64,000 bases of DNA from CAYPHA01 sp964410215 (GTDB taxonomy: Bacteria; Calditrichota; Calditrichia; Calditrichales; CAYPHA01), in the NCBI GenBank assembly GCA_964410215.1, contig CAYPHA010000021.1, positions 1 to 64,000 on the forward strand. The letters are read 5' to 3'. Made by a program: the position numbers and the translations under genes. The notes under the pieces are model-generated. The model was not told the DNA's origin. It made no database searches and saw nothing but the letters and a program-made list of their open reading frames with translations. Within the stretch, counting starts at the first letter, position 1; each line of letters starts with the position of its first letter. Shown piece after piece: positions 16,802-26,500 of this stretch.

Positions 16802-18139
16802 TCATTTTCCTGAAATACGAATTCCATTATTATCTATAGCTGTGACCATTCCATCGATGCTGGCATGCACTGCCGCGCCCAGCTGGTCTGCTGCTACAGA
16901 AGCAATTATCTGTCCTTTTACCACCCGTTCCCCTTCCCCGACCGCCGGTTGTGCCGGTGCACCGATATGGGAACTAACCGGGATAAAAACCTCATCCGGG
17001 GAGAAGGAAGTATCCGTGTACACGGCATAACGATCATAGGGTTTGAGGCCAAGACGTTGATAGAGGGTTGCGATCGGGATCTCGCGTCCCTGCCTTGCCG
17101 GATGCACATCGCGAAAAAGGGTTTCGAGTTCGCTTTCCGTTCGGGATAAATGACTCTCCCGGAGAATCTGTTTGGCGTCAACGCAGATATTCTTAGGATC
17201 CAGGCTTTCCGGACAGGCTATCAGCGAACAAATATTGCATTCACAGCAGTATTGTGCCCAAAGACTTCCCCGTTCCCTGGCTTCGCCCGTCATTAGCAGC
17301 GTACGCATTACTTTATGGGGCTCGATCGGATACCCCATGATGTAGCGGGGGCACAGTTCCGTGCAAAGCGAACACTGATCGCACTGACCATGACCGATTC
17401 GCGTGTAAGTTTCCTGTGATTGACTTTTCCGCATCGCCAGGTAATGATCCGCCGGTAAAACAATCAGGCCACCGATGGTCTTGGACACCGGCAGATTGAG
17501 GTTGGTTTCGACACCTCCCATCATGACGCCCCCGGTCAGGATCACGGGATCATCCGTGGTAAGGCCACCGGCGAGCTTGATACAATCCCGGAAAGAGGTA
17601 CCCACCGGCACTTTCACGGTTATTGCATTTCTGACTGCACCGGTAATCGTCAGATATTTATCTATAACCGGCTTCTCATGCAGTGCATGACTGATATTTA
17701 TGATCGTTTCCGTATTATCGACGACACATCCCACCTGCAGTGGTATTCCACCCGGTGGAATTCGTTTACCGGTAATTTCATATACGAGTACATATTCATC
17801 GCCGGCCGGATATACGTCCGGATAAATAAAAATATCAAAATCCTGCGCGCCGTCAACCGCTTTCAGAGCCGGCTCCAGATCTTTGTTCTTGGCTTTGAGT
17901 GCAATAGTAACCCGTTTAGCGCCGGTCAGTTCTTTCATGATGGTCAGACCGTCGATAAAGGCCTCCGCTTCCTGTATCATCGATTCGCGGTCTTTTGATA
18001 ACAGTGGTTCGCACTCAGCACCGTTAGCGATGATATCGTCTACCGTCGATTCCAGCTTTTTATATGTCGGGAACCCGGCTCCGCCGGCGCCGATGACTCC
18101 GGCTTGTTTGATTCTATCCAGAACGTCCTGTTTATTCAT
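16802..18139 (-). CDS. pduS: PduS-like/RnfC-like iron-sulfur flavoprotein of the microcompartment
   Basis: This 445-residue protein is close to Salmonella PduS in length. The N-terminal RnfC-type NADH/flavin part carries GVIGAGGAGFPTYKK and IANGAECEPLL. A SLBB-like region follows, then two 4Fe-4S motifs (CDQCSLCTELCP and CCECNICSLIACP), and a C-terminal biotinyl-lipoyl-like fold (GERVVKGQIIASV). In Pdu compartments it reduces cobalamin or recycles electrons with PduT. Here no cobalamin-dependent dehydratase is encoded nearby, so its electron acceptor is open. The ATG at 18139 overlaps eutJ by 8 nt and follows AAAGGCATCTT. Confidence 0.93.
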   Translation of the reverse strand: MNKQDVLDRIKQAGVIGAGGAGFPTYKKLESTVDDIIANGAECEPLLSKDRESMIQEAEAFIDGLTIMKELTGAKRVTIALKAKNKDLEPALKAVDGAQDFDIFIYPDVYPAGDEYVLVYEITGKRIPPGGIPLQVGCVVDNTETIINISHALHEKPVIDKYLTITGAVRNAITVKVPVGTSFRDCIKLAGGLTTDDPVILTGGVMMGGVETNLNLPVSKTIGGLIVLPADHYLAMRKSQSQETYTRIGHGQCDQCSLCTELCPRYIMGYPIEPHKVMRTLLMTGEARERGSLWAQYCCECNICSLIACPESLDPKNICVDAKQILRESHLSRTESELETLFRDVHPARQGREIPIATLYQRLGLKPYDRYAVYTDTSFSPDEVFIPVSSHIGAPAQPAVGEGERVVKGQIIASVAADQLGAAVHASIDGMVTAIDNNGIRISGK

Positions 18140-18962
18140 AAGATGCCTTTTTATATGATGCAATTGCCAGTGGGGTCAGGAATAGAGGATTATACGGTTT
18201 AACGATTTCCCTGTCCCCCAGTTCTTCTTTGAATATTAAATCCAGTCCGGGGAAACAACAGGTTCCGCCGGATAAATAGATTTCTGATACCTGTTTTCCC
18301 TGCAGATGACGAAAAACAATATCCGCCATTTTCTGAAAAACCGGTTCAATAATGGGTACTAGCCGGTGTGCTTCCCCATTCCGTTTCAATTGCTCCGCTT
18401 CATCAAAGGATATTTTCCTGTTTCCCGCAATCGTCAGTGTAACATGGCGGCCGCCCGTAGGCTCGTCGGAAGTATAAACGATACGCTTTTCATCGATAAC
18501 GGCAATGCCCGTTGTCCCGCCACCAATATCCACCACAGCCCCGCTTTCCAGATCCAGCAGGCAGGCCACACTGGAAGGTTCATCGATTATGGCGGCCACC
18601 TCCCTTCCGGCGGCTTTTATCACGTTTTCCGAAATCCGCGGATCGGTTCCGGGAGGATATGATGTAACCACCTCAGTGATTTTAATGTCCAGCTTCTTTT
18701 CCGCTTTATCCAGTAAACCCGTAACAATGCGTGTGGCATTCCAGTAATCCAGCACCACACCGTCCCGCACGACTTCGGCCCATTCCAGGAAGGCCGCAAC
18801 CGGATTGCCGGAACTATCCAATACGATGACAACGATATCCGACGTTCCAAGGTCCACTCCGACACGGAAATCCCCTGTCAGGGGTTTATAACCCGTATCA
18901 TTCAGAATGGTTTCGATTTTCCGAAGCTTTTTATTAACCGTATGAAGATCTGCTGCCAGCAC
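18132..18962 (-). CDS. eutJ: EutJ-like Hsp70-type ATPase
   Basis: This 276-residue protein has an actin/Hsp70 ATPase fold: VGVDLGTSDIVVIVLDSSG (phosphate 1), VVDIGGGTTGIAVI (phosphate 2) and IYLSGGTCCFPGL (adenosine). It belongs to the EutJ family, which accompanies microcompartment operons and is thought to act as a chaperone or activator. It lacks the substrate-binding domain of DnaK. The start is GTG at 18962 with GGGGAG five bases upstream. It lies between the aldehyde dehydrogenase and pduS genes. Confidence 0.92.
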   Translation of the reverse strand: MLAADLHTVNKKLRKIETILNDTGYKPLTGDFRVGVDLGTSDIVVIVLDSSGNPVAAFLEWAEVVRDGVVLDYWNATRIVTGLLDKAEKKLDIKITEVVTSYPPGTDPRISENVIKAAGREVAAIIDEPSSVACLLDLESGAVVDIGGGTTGIAVIDEKRIVYTSDEPTGGRHVTLTIAGNRKISFDEAEQLKRNGEAHRLVPIIEPVFQKMADIVFRHLQGKQVSEIYLSGGTCCFPGLDLIFKEELGDREIVKPYNPLFLTPLAIASYKKASYE

Positions 18963-18971
18963 GTTACTCCC

Positions 18972-20387
18972 CTATACAATTCGGAAATGATCCACTACAA
19001 CACACCGTCTCAGCCGGACAAAGGAGCGTGCCGATGTCACGCCTTCTCCCGTGGGTGTCGTGATGGTCATGGAGGTCCAGCCCTCTCCACCAAATCCAAG
19101 ACCGGCCAGGCAGGCGCCGTTTTTAACGAAAATGCTTGTATTGATCCGGTTCGCCATTTCGTCGAGGTGATCGATATTCTTTGAATGCATTGCAGCCGTA
19201 TGCAAGAGACCCCGTTCCAGTTCAACAGCCACGTCAATGGCCTGCCGGGCGGTTGCCGTCCGGATTAAGGGGATAACGGGCATCATCAGTTCCAGCTTTG
19301 CAAAAGGATGATCCTTGTCCGTTTCCGTAAAAAGCAGGCGCGTTGAGGAATCAAGGTTCAGTCCGATCTGCCCGGCGATCAGTGCCGCATTCTTTCCGAC
19401 CCATTTCCGGTTTATCCGGGCATCCGGGCCTGGATATTTCTCCAGTATCACACCGGCCAGGTCATTTGCCTGTTCTGCCGTCAATTCATGCGCCCCGTTG
19501 ATCGTCAGCTCCTTCTTGAGCGCAGCGGCGACAGAATCCACTACGATAATTTCTTTTTCATCGGCACAGACGATATTGTTATCAAAAGAAGCACCATATA
19601 CAATTGATTTTGCCGCTCTCGGAATATCAGCCGTTTCATCCACGACCACCGGCGGATTGCCCGCACCGGCCGCCATGAGACGTTTGTCGGTTATCTGACG
19701 GGCTGCCTTAACCACCCCTTCGCCACCCGTGACGACCAGCAGATTGATGCCGGGATAAGTAAAGAGTTTCTGAGCCACCTCAATGGAAGGTTGTTCAGTC
19801 GTAGTCAGCAGTGTGGGGGGAATGCCGGCTGCCAGTATCGCTTCATTCAGGATTTTAATGGTCCGGAGCGAAACCTCTTTTGCATTCGGGTGCGGTGCAA
19901 ATACCACCGCGTTTCCGGCGGCGACCATACTGATCGCATTATTAATGATCGTTGCTGCCGGATTTGTAGATGGTGTCACCGATGCAATAACTCCCCATGC
20001 CCCCTGCTCTATAAGAGTCAATCCATGATCGCCGGTAAGGGCTGCCGGATTAAGATCCTCAATACCCGGTGTCTTCAGGGCTTGTGAACGGTTTTTGGCA
20101 ACTTTATCCTCTACCCTTCCCATGCCGGTTTCGCGTACCGCCAGCTCCGCCAGTTCTACAGCATGGCGCTCGCCGGCGTCACGCATGGCCTGAATCAGTT
20201 TCGCACGCACTTCCAGCTTACGTATTGCTTTCTGAGCATTGGCTGCCGATTCCACGGCATCATCCAGCAATTTGAATATGCCGGACGTGTTTGCCTTGAC
20301 CGATGTCCGGGCGGTAGTATTGCCGTTCTCCAGCTTCCGGGTGACCGTATCGACTATATGGGCAATTTCTTCCGATGATAAACGCAT
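18972..20387 (-). CDS. CoA-acylating aldehyde dehydrogenase of the microcompartment, EutE/PduP type
   Basis: The 471-residue enzyme converts an aldehyde, NAD+ and CoA to acyl-CoA and NADH. Features include VTPSTNPAATIINNAI, the catalytic Cys274 in NNIVCADEKEI and the EutE-like C-terminus GWTSMTITTPTGEG. Residues 1-21 (SSEEIAHIVDTVTRKLE) form an amphipathic helix followed by a Thr/Ser-rich linker, the usual form of an encapsulation peptide that brings cargo into the shell. Acetaldehyde and propionaldehyde cannot be told apart from sequence. It lies 8 bp from the BMC-H gene and 9 bp before eutJ. Confidence 0.95.
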   Translation of the reverse strand: MRLSSEEIAHIVDTVTRKLENGNTTARTSVKANTSGIFKLLDDAVESAANAQKAIRKLEVRAKLIQAMRDAGERHAVELAELAVRETGMGRVEDKVAKNRSQALKTPGIEDLNPAALTGDHGLTLIEQGAWGVIASVTPSTNPAATIINNAISMVAAGNAVVFAPHPNAKEVSLRTIKILNEAILAAGIPPTLLTTTEQPSIEVAQKLFTYPGINLLVVTGGEGVVKAARQITDKRLMAAGAGNPPVVVDETADIPRAAKSIVYGASFDNNIVCADEKEIIVVDSVAAALKKELTINGAHELTAEQANDLAGVILEKYPGPDARINRKWVGKNAALIAGQIGLNLDSSTRLLFTETDKDHPFAKLELMMPVIPLIRTATARQAIDVAVELERGLLHTAAMHSKNIDHLDEMANRINTSIFVKNGACLAGLGFGGEGWTSMTITTPTGEGVTSARSFVRLRRCVVVDHFRIV

Positions 20388-20395
20388 GTCTATCC

Positions 20396-20683
20396 CTATT
20401 TGATTTCACCCTTCATTTTAATCGGGAATACGTCTTCAAGGTCGCCGTGTGGTCTTGGTATTACATGAACGGACACAAGTTCCCCTATCCGTTCCGCTGC
20501 GGCGGCACCGGCATCTGTTGCCGCTTTACAGGCAGCAACGTCGCCGCGTACGAGGGCCGTTACATAGCCACCACCTATCTGCTGATAAGCAACCAGTTTC
20601 ACACGCGCAGCTTTTACCATAGCGTCAGAGGCCTCGATCAATCCCACCAGCCCTTTGGTTTCGATCATACCTAATGCTTCCAT
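20396..20683 (-). CDS. BMC-H hexameric shell protein (EutM/PduA type)
   Basis: The 95-residue single BMC-domain protein is the main facet tile. It reads ALGMIETKGLVGLIEASDAM, VKLVAYQQIGGGYVTALVRG with a Gly-rich pore loop, and VIPRPHGDLE. The start has GGAGACGTAA upstream. It is the only plain BMC-H in the window and sits between the phosphotransacetylase and aldehyde dehydrogenase genes. No BMC-P (EutN/CcmL) gene accompanies it, so these genes alone cannot make a closed icosahedral shell. Confidence 0.96.
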   Translation of the reverse strand: MEALGMIETKGLVGLIEASDAMVKAARVKLVAYQQIGGGYVTALVRGDVAACKAATDAGAAAAERIGELVSVHVIPRPHGDLEDVFPIKMKGEIK

Positions 20684-20707
20684 TTACGTCTCCTCAATAA
20701 TACGTTA

Positions 20708-21697
20708 TTATTTTTTGTTTCCGGTTAAATAGGCAGAAATCATCGTGTTATCCACTATATCCTGCACTTCGGCTCCCCGCTGAAGCCCGTGAAATCCCTG
20801 GGAAAAGCCTTGAAAAAAGGGTCCGAACGTACGGTATCCTGCAATATGCCGGGCAATTTTATATCCGATATTGGCAGCATTCAGGGTTGGGAATATATAA
20901 ACATTCGCCGATCCGCTCAATACGTTTCCCGGGGCCTTTTTCTGTCCGATTTCCGGTACGAAGGCCGCATCGAACTGAATTTCTCCCTCAACCCGCAGAT
21001 CACTGCGATGCGTGCGTAGAAAAGCATATGCATTCTGCACCTTTTCTGCAAGTTGATGACTGGCACTGCCCTTCGTGGAAAAAGAAAGTAATGCAACACG
21101 GGATTCCTGTCCGGTCAGTTCAGCAAACATTTCGGCAGTATGAACAGCGATTTCAGCAAGTTCAGCAGCCGTTGGATCAGGGATTACTGCAGTATCGGCA
21201 AAAGCCAGTATGTTCTCTCCATCCGGGGCAATCAAAAGCGTCCACCCGAAAATGGTTTTAAAGCGTTCTGCTTTATCCAGGATACGCAGACCTGCTTTCA
21301 AAACATCAGCGACGGGTGAATCGTTACCGGCCATACACAGATCTGCCGCTCCTTCACGTACCATCATGGCCGCATGGAAAACCGGCTGACGCATCGTATC
21401 CTCCGCCTCATAACGGGTCACGCCCCTGTGACGGCGCCTTTTCATATACATTTTGGTATAGGTGTCAAAATCCCTGTTATGCAGCGGATGGAAAATCTTT
21501 ATTTTCCGCGTATGCACGCCGGCTGCCGTTGCCCGGTCCCTTATCGACATCGGACTGCCGAGCAGGATGGGTAGGGCCTGCTTTTCATCGGACAGGATAC
21601 GTATCGCCTTCAAAAGGGCGGGATCATCGGCATCAGGGAACACGACACGCGGGATGTGTTTCGCACAATATGCCTGTGCTTTCTCAAGTAATTCCAT
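20708..21697 (-). CDS. Phosphate acetyltransferase (EutD/Pta type)
   Basis: The 329-residue protein of the PTA/PTB family converts acyl-CoA and phosphate to acyl phosphate and CoA, recycling CoA for the aldehyde dehydrogenase. It shows VVFPDADDPALLKAIRIL, AADLCMAGNDSPVADVLKAG, ALLSFSTKGSA and PTLNAANIGYKI. Many compartments use the unrelated PduL instead; here the classical enzyme is used, as in Eut operons. A kinase to form ATP is not encoded nearby. It begins 2 bp after the EutQ-like gene. Confidence 0.93.
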   Translation of the reverse strand: MELLEKAQAYCAKHIPRVVFPDADDPALLKAIRILSDEKQALPILLGSPMSIRDRATAAGVHTRKIKIFHPLHNRDFDTYTKMYMKRRRHRGVTRYEAEDTMRQPVFHAAMMVREGAADLCMAGNDSPVADVLKAGLRILDKAERFKTIFGWTLLIAPDGENILAFADTAVIPDPTAAELAEIAVHTAEMFAELTGQESRVALLSFSTKGSASHQLAEKVQNAYAFLRTHRSDLRVEGEIQFDAAFVPEIGQKKAPGNVLSGSANVYIFPTLNAANIGYKIARHIAGYRTFGPFFQGFSQGFHGLQRGAEVQDIVDNTMISAYLTGNKK

Positions 21698-21699
21698 AA

Positions 21700-21993
21700 T
21701 TATCTACCGGCGAGGACGTCACGAATAATTGTTTCGATTTCCGAATCAGAATGTTCTCCGGAAGGTATTTTTTTCAATACAGCTGTCTTTATCTGCTGAA
21801 CCAGCTCTTCATCTGTTGCATAACGGGAGGATGGTTTATTCATTTTTTTTTCATCCAGAATTTTTACACCCCGTTTTTCGGCTATTGTTCTGGCTTCCGG
21901 TGTCACAATCACAGAAGCAGGCGGAGCGCTGATTTCCCTGAGACCATCCTGAAATGCCTGCCTGACCGATTGGGCAGAGATAAGTTTTTTCAT
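21700..21993 (-). CDS. Free-standing EutQ N-terminal-domain-like protein
   Basis: The 97-residue protein resembles the N-terminal part of EutQ: KKLISAQSVRQAF, SVIVTPEARTIAEKRG, then a second helical piece, QQIKTAVLKKIPSGEHSD. The catalytic cupin domain of EutQ, linked to acetate kinase activity, is missing. The stop codon is followed only 2 bp later by the phosphotransacetylase start, so this is not a frameshifted longer gene. The C-terminal helix SEIETIIRDVLAGR looks like an encapsulation peptide. It may act as a scaffold or adaptor. Homology is judged from remembered EutQ sequence and is moderate. Confidence 0.65.
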   Translation of the reverse strand: MKKLISAQSVRQAFQDGLREISAPPASVIVTPEARTIAEKRGVKILDEKKMNKPSSRYATDEELVQQIKTAVLKKIPSGEHSDSEIETIIRDVLAGR

Positions 21994-22006
21994 ACGTAAG
22001 CCTGGT

Positions 22007-22771
22007 TTATTTCAGCTTTTTTACAATTTCCCGTGCCAGCTCGCCATATTCTTTTGACCCTTTTGCACTACGGGCGTAACGTAGTACCGGTTTTCGGGCC
22101 TGGTAGGCTTCTATCAGTTTTGTATTCACACCGATACTGGTTTTGAAAAGGCGTTTACCATGCTTTTTCCGAAGTATAGCCAGAACCTCTTTCGACGCAT
22201 TAGTCCGCCGGTCAAAATGGGTACCGAAAAGACCCAGGATTTTCAGGTTCGTATTGAGATGCCGAACGGTCCTTTCCACCAGTTGCAGCGTCAGTTCAAG
22301 ACCGGACAGGGCCAGATATTGTGTTTGAACCGGTAGAAGCACATAATCGGCGATGGCCAGGGCATTGACAGTAAGCGATCCCATATTCGGCGGACTGTCA
22401 AACAGCACATAATCGAATCCGCGCGGAATTTTCTTCTTGTCAATAAAAAAAACGGCCTCATCTTCCTGCTTCAGGTCTTCGTAAAAATCGCTGAGAGCCG
22501 GTTCCGAGGGAAGACAGCTGAAACGGCTGAACCCCTCTACCGGATAGATATAAGAATCAAGCCGGTCATCTTCCTGAAGCAGAAAATCACAGAGGGTACG
22601 GTGGGTGCCATCCGCTTTATCAAAACCCAGATGAAGCGAAGCGCATGCTGAGGGATCGAGATCCACCAGCAGTGTTTTCCGGCCCAGTTCAGCAAACCAG
22701 GCGGCAAGATTCACCGCGCTGGTGGTTTTACCCACACCACCTTTATTATTCAGCATAACAATGAGTATCAT
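22007..22771 (-). CDS. ParA/Soj/McdA-like partition ATPase inside the BMC operon
   Basis: This 254-residue ParA-type ATPase has a deviant Walker A (NNKGGVGKTTSAVNL), the signature Lys of dimer-sandwich ATPases, Walker A' (LLVDLDPSACASLHLG) and Walker B (YVLFDSPPNMGSLTVNAL). There is no N-terminal HTH, as in Soj and McdA. McdA positions carboxysomes by gradients on the nucleoid, usually with the small partner McdB. Here there is no ParB or McdB. The upstream neighbour overlaps by 4 nt (ATGA) and encodes a shell protein with a DNA-binding-like tail. A role in spacing or inheritance of the compartment is inferred from this context. Confidence 0.92.
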   Translation of the reverse strand: MILIVMLNNKGGVGKTTSAVNLAAWFAELGRKTLLVDLDPSACASLHLGFDKADGTHRTLCDFLLQEDDRLDSYIYPVEGFSRFSCLPSEPALSDFYEDLKQEDEAVFFIDKKKIPRGFDYVLFDSPPNMGSLTVNALAIADYVLLPVQTQYLALSGLELTLQLVERTVRHLNTNLKILGLFGTHFDRRTNASKEVLAILRKKHGKRLFKTSIGVNTKLIEAYQARKPVLRYARSAKGSKEYGELAREIVKKLK

Positions 22772-23316
22772 TTACGCTCTATCCAGTAATACAGCTTCTG
22801 AACGCGTTCAATTTCTCCGGAATCCATTAATTTTTTCAGAATAATCCGAACATCCTTCGCCGCCAGATTCAGCCTGTCTGCAATTCGTTCAGGCGATACA
22901 CCTTCCGGGGCATGGTCACTGATCATTCCCCGTATTTGATCCAACGGATCAGTCTGAACGGACTTGACTGGCCGTTTAGAAACGGATTGTTTTTTCGACA
23001 CTGCTGCCGGTTTCCCCGGCTTTTCCGCTCTCTGCCGGGATTCTTCTATATTCTTTGTAAGGATTTCCGTGTCCGGATAAGGATAAGGGATTACGAGCGA
23101 AGACACCAGCTCACCAACCCGCTCTGCAGCGACCGAACCCGCATCCACAGCCGCCTGGCAGGCAGCCAGCTCACCTTCGACGATGACCGTAATGAGTCCC
23201 GAGCCGACTTTTTGTGTCCGGACAAGATGAACGGCAGCTGCCTTCAGCATCGCATCCGCCGCTTCGACAGCGCCGATAAATCCCCGTGTCTCTATATAAC
23301 CAAACGATACATCCAT
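22768..23316 (-). CDS. BMC shell protein with C-terminal winged-helix domain (EutK-like)
   Basis: The 182-residue fusion has residues 1-85 as a BMC-H domain (FGYIETRGFIGAVEAADAML, VGSGLITVIVEGE, LVIPYPYPD). Residues 92-124 are a basic, disordered-looking linker with repeated KP/KR pairs. Residues 125-182 are a winged helix-turn-helix (GVSPERIADRLNLAAKDV, LMDSGEIERVQKLYYWI). EutK of enteric bacteria has the same plan and its tail has a nucleic-acid-binding fold. The ATG at 23316 suits the BMC start; upstream in-frame codons do not resemble the family. It is the first gene of the operon and overlaps the ParA gene by 4 nt. Confidence 0.88.
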   Translation of the reverse strand: MDVSFGYIETRGFIGAVEAADAMLKAAAVHLVRTQKVGSGLITVIVEGELAACQAAVDAGSVAAERVGELVSSLVIPYPYPDTEILTKNIEESRQRAEKPGKPAAVSKKQSVSKRPVKSVQTDPLDQIRGMISDHAPEGVSPERIADRLNLAAKDVRIILKKLMDSGEIERVQKLYYWIERK

Positions 23317-23529
23317 AAAACAATCCGAAAATTTCTGGAAGCAGTGCCGGTATATACGATACCAGCCAGTAAAGCATAAATTAAGCAATTAACGGGATTA
23401 CAATCAAGCTTTAAATAGCCCTGATGAAGTTAAGTTATACCGCCCCTGCATAATTTGTGTTTTTGTATTTTAATGTTTGCCACGTAAATACCGAACATAG
23501 ACAAACATGTGTTAAACGTCAGATATGTT
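23317..23529. promoter_or_regulatory. Divergent intergenic region, BMC operon versus hybrid kinase
   Basis: This AT-rich 213-bp spacer must hold the promoter of the leftward microcompartment operon and that of the rightward kinase gene. I see no clear inverted operator or recognisable riboswitch. The opposed arrangement makes the kinase a candidate regulator of the operon. Confidence 0.4.
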
Positions 23530-26500
23530 ATGATCAAAACTATTTCAGACTCACTGGGGTATGTTAAACACCGTAAATTATTACAGAAATTAATTTTGCC
23601 CCTTATTTTAATTATTTTAATCGGTATCTTCGTTTTAAACCAACTGCTTACAGGATCAATAAAGGATTTTGTAACCAATTTCCTCGTACAAAAATCATTT
23701 TTACCGCATTTTACTGCATTGGCTTTGGAAAAAGACAAACGGTTCAAAGAAATTAAACTGATAACGTACACAACCGCACAAAAACTGTACAACCGTATCA
23801 GTGATAATGCCCCCCCCGAACCTGAAAAGGTTGATCAGCAATTCCAATCCTTCATGAAACAAGCCCCGGACGGATCTTACAGATCTTCTACTGATGATCG
23901 CAGCAGGCGTCTCCAGATGCTGGCATTCCGGAATAATATTGGGAATCCGACTCTTTTGGAAAAGCGTATCATTACAGATGCCTTTAATTACTTTTTACCT
24001 TATGCGGAAGCATTAACGAATACTGTTTATAATACCTATTTTACAACAGATCATTTAATCTGGACATATGGAGCGCATGACTGGCCGCTTGTAGTCGAAC
24101 CCGATGAAGACTTCAGAGAACAAATCTGGTATAGATCCGCCAGGCCCGAAAACAATTCGACCAGAGAGCATCAGTGGACTGACATGTACTATGACAGTGT
24201 TAACCGGGAATGGATGATTTCCTCTCTCTGCCCTGTTTATCTGGATAATAATTTTGTCGGTGTGGTTGGACATGATTTCCTGTTGCGCGATATTATCGAT
24301 CTGGGGCGTGCTGTCAGTTCCCAGAAAGATGTTCTGATATTTTTTCTTGATCAGAAAGGAAATATCATCGCCCATCCGGAAACGCAGTTCATTATCGACC
24401 AGCATGTAGAAAACAACAAAGTATTAACTGCAAAAAGCCTCTCTGATTCATCACTCACAAATGTTCTGAAAACACTCAATAAATCCGGCGCCCCCAGGTT
24501 TGTATTTACAGGTGATCAGGATGGTAACCGACTACTTCTGCATTTCCCGCTTAAGTCCATAAACTGGGAATTAGTATATATAGTCAATGAAACAGAAATA
24601 TTCAGCGTTATCCAGAACATAAACTCTGCGCACATCATATCATTTGTATTGATGTCGGTTTTTATATTTTTGTTACTCGCCTTCATGATCAAACAAATCA
24701 TCCTGAAACCCTTATACAGCATGATTGTCGGCATCGAAAATTTTGAAGCAGGCAGATTGGATACAATTATACCGGGGAATGAGAGGAAAGACGAATTCGG
24801 GAACGTTATCAGGGCGCTTAACGAAATGGCAATGGCACTGAAGGACTACCGCGATAAACTGATTTCCGCAAACCGGGAGCTGATGGAATCCAGTCAAAAC
24901 CTGCAGGTACTTAAAGATACCACTCCGGATGCCGTCTTTATTTATACGGAGGAAGGATCCATTGTCGATGTCAACCGGACGACACTCACCATGTTTGAAT
25001 ATTCGAAACCGGAAATCATCAGGCTATCGATGAGCCAGTTAAGCGCGGATGGTTTTAGTGAATATCGTGCCGCTAAGCATTTTCAAACCGCCTTAGATAA
25101 AGGAGAATCTCATTTTGAATGGATGAGCTGCTCTAAAAAGGGGAAGATATTTCCCACGATGATCCGCCTGAAACGTATGATTGTCAATGATACAACATTT
25201 ATTCTGGCCGTAGTAACCGATATTTCCGAACAAAAACAGGCTGAGAAGGCTCTGAAAAGCAGTGAAGAACGCTACCGGTATCTGATTGAACGTTCAAATG
25301 ATGCCATTTACGTATTATATGAGCGGAAATTCGAAATCATCAATCAGAAATTCACTGAGATTTTTGGTTTATCACTGAATGATGTCAACAAATCCGGATT
25401 CGATTTCATGGATCTGGTTGCACCACGAAGCATACCGGTCATTGAAGAAAGAATGAAAAGAATTAAAAATGGCGATGACCTCAATCCAAATTATGAATTT
25501 ACTGCTATTAGTAAGGACGGTAAAGAAATTGAGGTGGAAGCATCCGTATCCTACATTGAATATAACGATGGAATAGCCACCCAGGGTATATTAAGAGATA
25601 TCACCCAGCGAAAAGCCATGGAGCAGCAACTGCGTCAATCCCAGAAATTAGAGGCCATCGGTACCCTTGCCGGCGGTGTTGCTCATGATTTCAACAATCT
25701 CCTGACGGTTATAAACGGTCATGCGGAAATCGGACTCATGAAACTGGAAAAAAAGGATGCTGCCTACCGTGACATGAAATCCATTCTCAAAGCGGGCAAG
25801 CAGGCAGAGAAGGTTACCGGACAGCTACTGGCTTTCAGCCGCAGGCAGATCTATGAACCAAAGATCCTCAACATCAATACCATAATTAATGGTTTGCAAA
25901 ATATGCTGCGACGTATGATTGGTGAGGATATTGAGATCCGGATTCGCAGCTATCCGAAAATACCTCCTATAAAAGCTGATCCCGGACAGATTGAACAAAC
26001 CTTAATTAACCTTGTCATTAATGCAAGAGACGCTATCTTGGAAAATCAGGATACCTCTTCGCCGAAAAAGATTACGATAGTAACGGATATAGCTCATCTT
26101 AAAAAAGAAGATATCGGACCGTATGACGATTTAAGCGCAGGTCCGTATGTCGTAATCTCCGTTAACGATACAGGTATCGGAATGAATAAAGAGTTGACGA
26201 CAAAAATATTTGAACCGTTCTTTACGACAAAATCCGCAGGCAAAGGTACCGGCCTGGGCCTCGCTACGGTATATGGCATCGTTAAACAGAATGGCGGTGA
26301 TATCACAGTTAAATCTGAGATACGTCGTGGAACGTCTATATCGATTTATTGGCCGGTAACCGAAAGTGTTCAGGAAAGCAGTAAAAGCAAGCCGGAATCA
26401 ATAAAAGTATTTACCGGTAACGAAAAAATCATGCTTGTAGAGGATGATCACGGTGTCAGATCTTTTGCTTCAAATGCCCTGAAACAACTGGGCTATACCG

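Noticed and set aside
23509..23529. GTG at 23509 as start of the hybrid kinase
   Set aside because: The ATG at 23530 leaves a normal cytoplasmic N-terminus before the first membrane helix; neither has a strong ribosome site, so the call is by preference.
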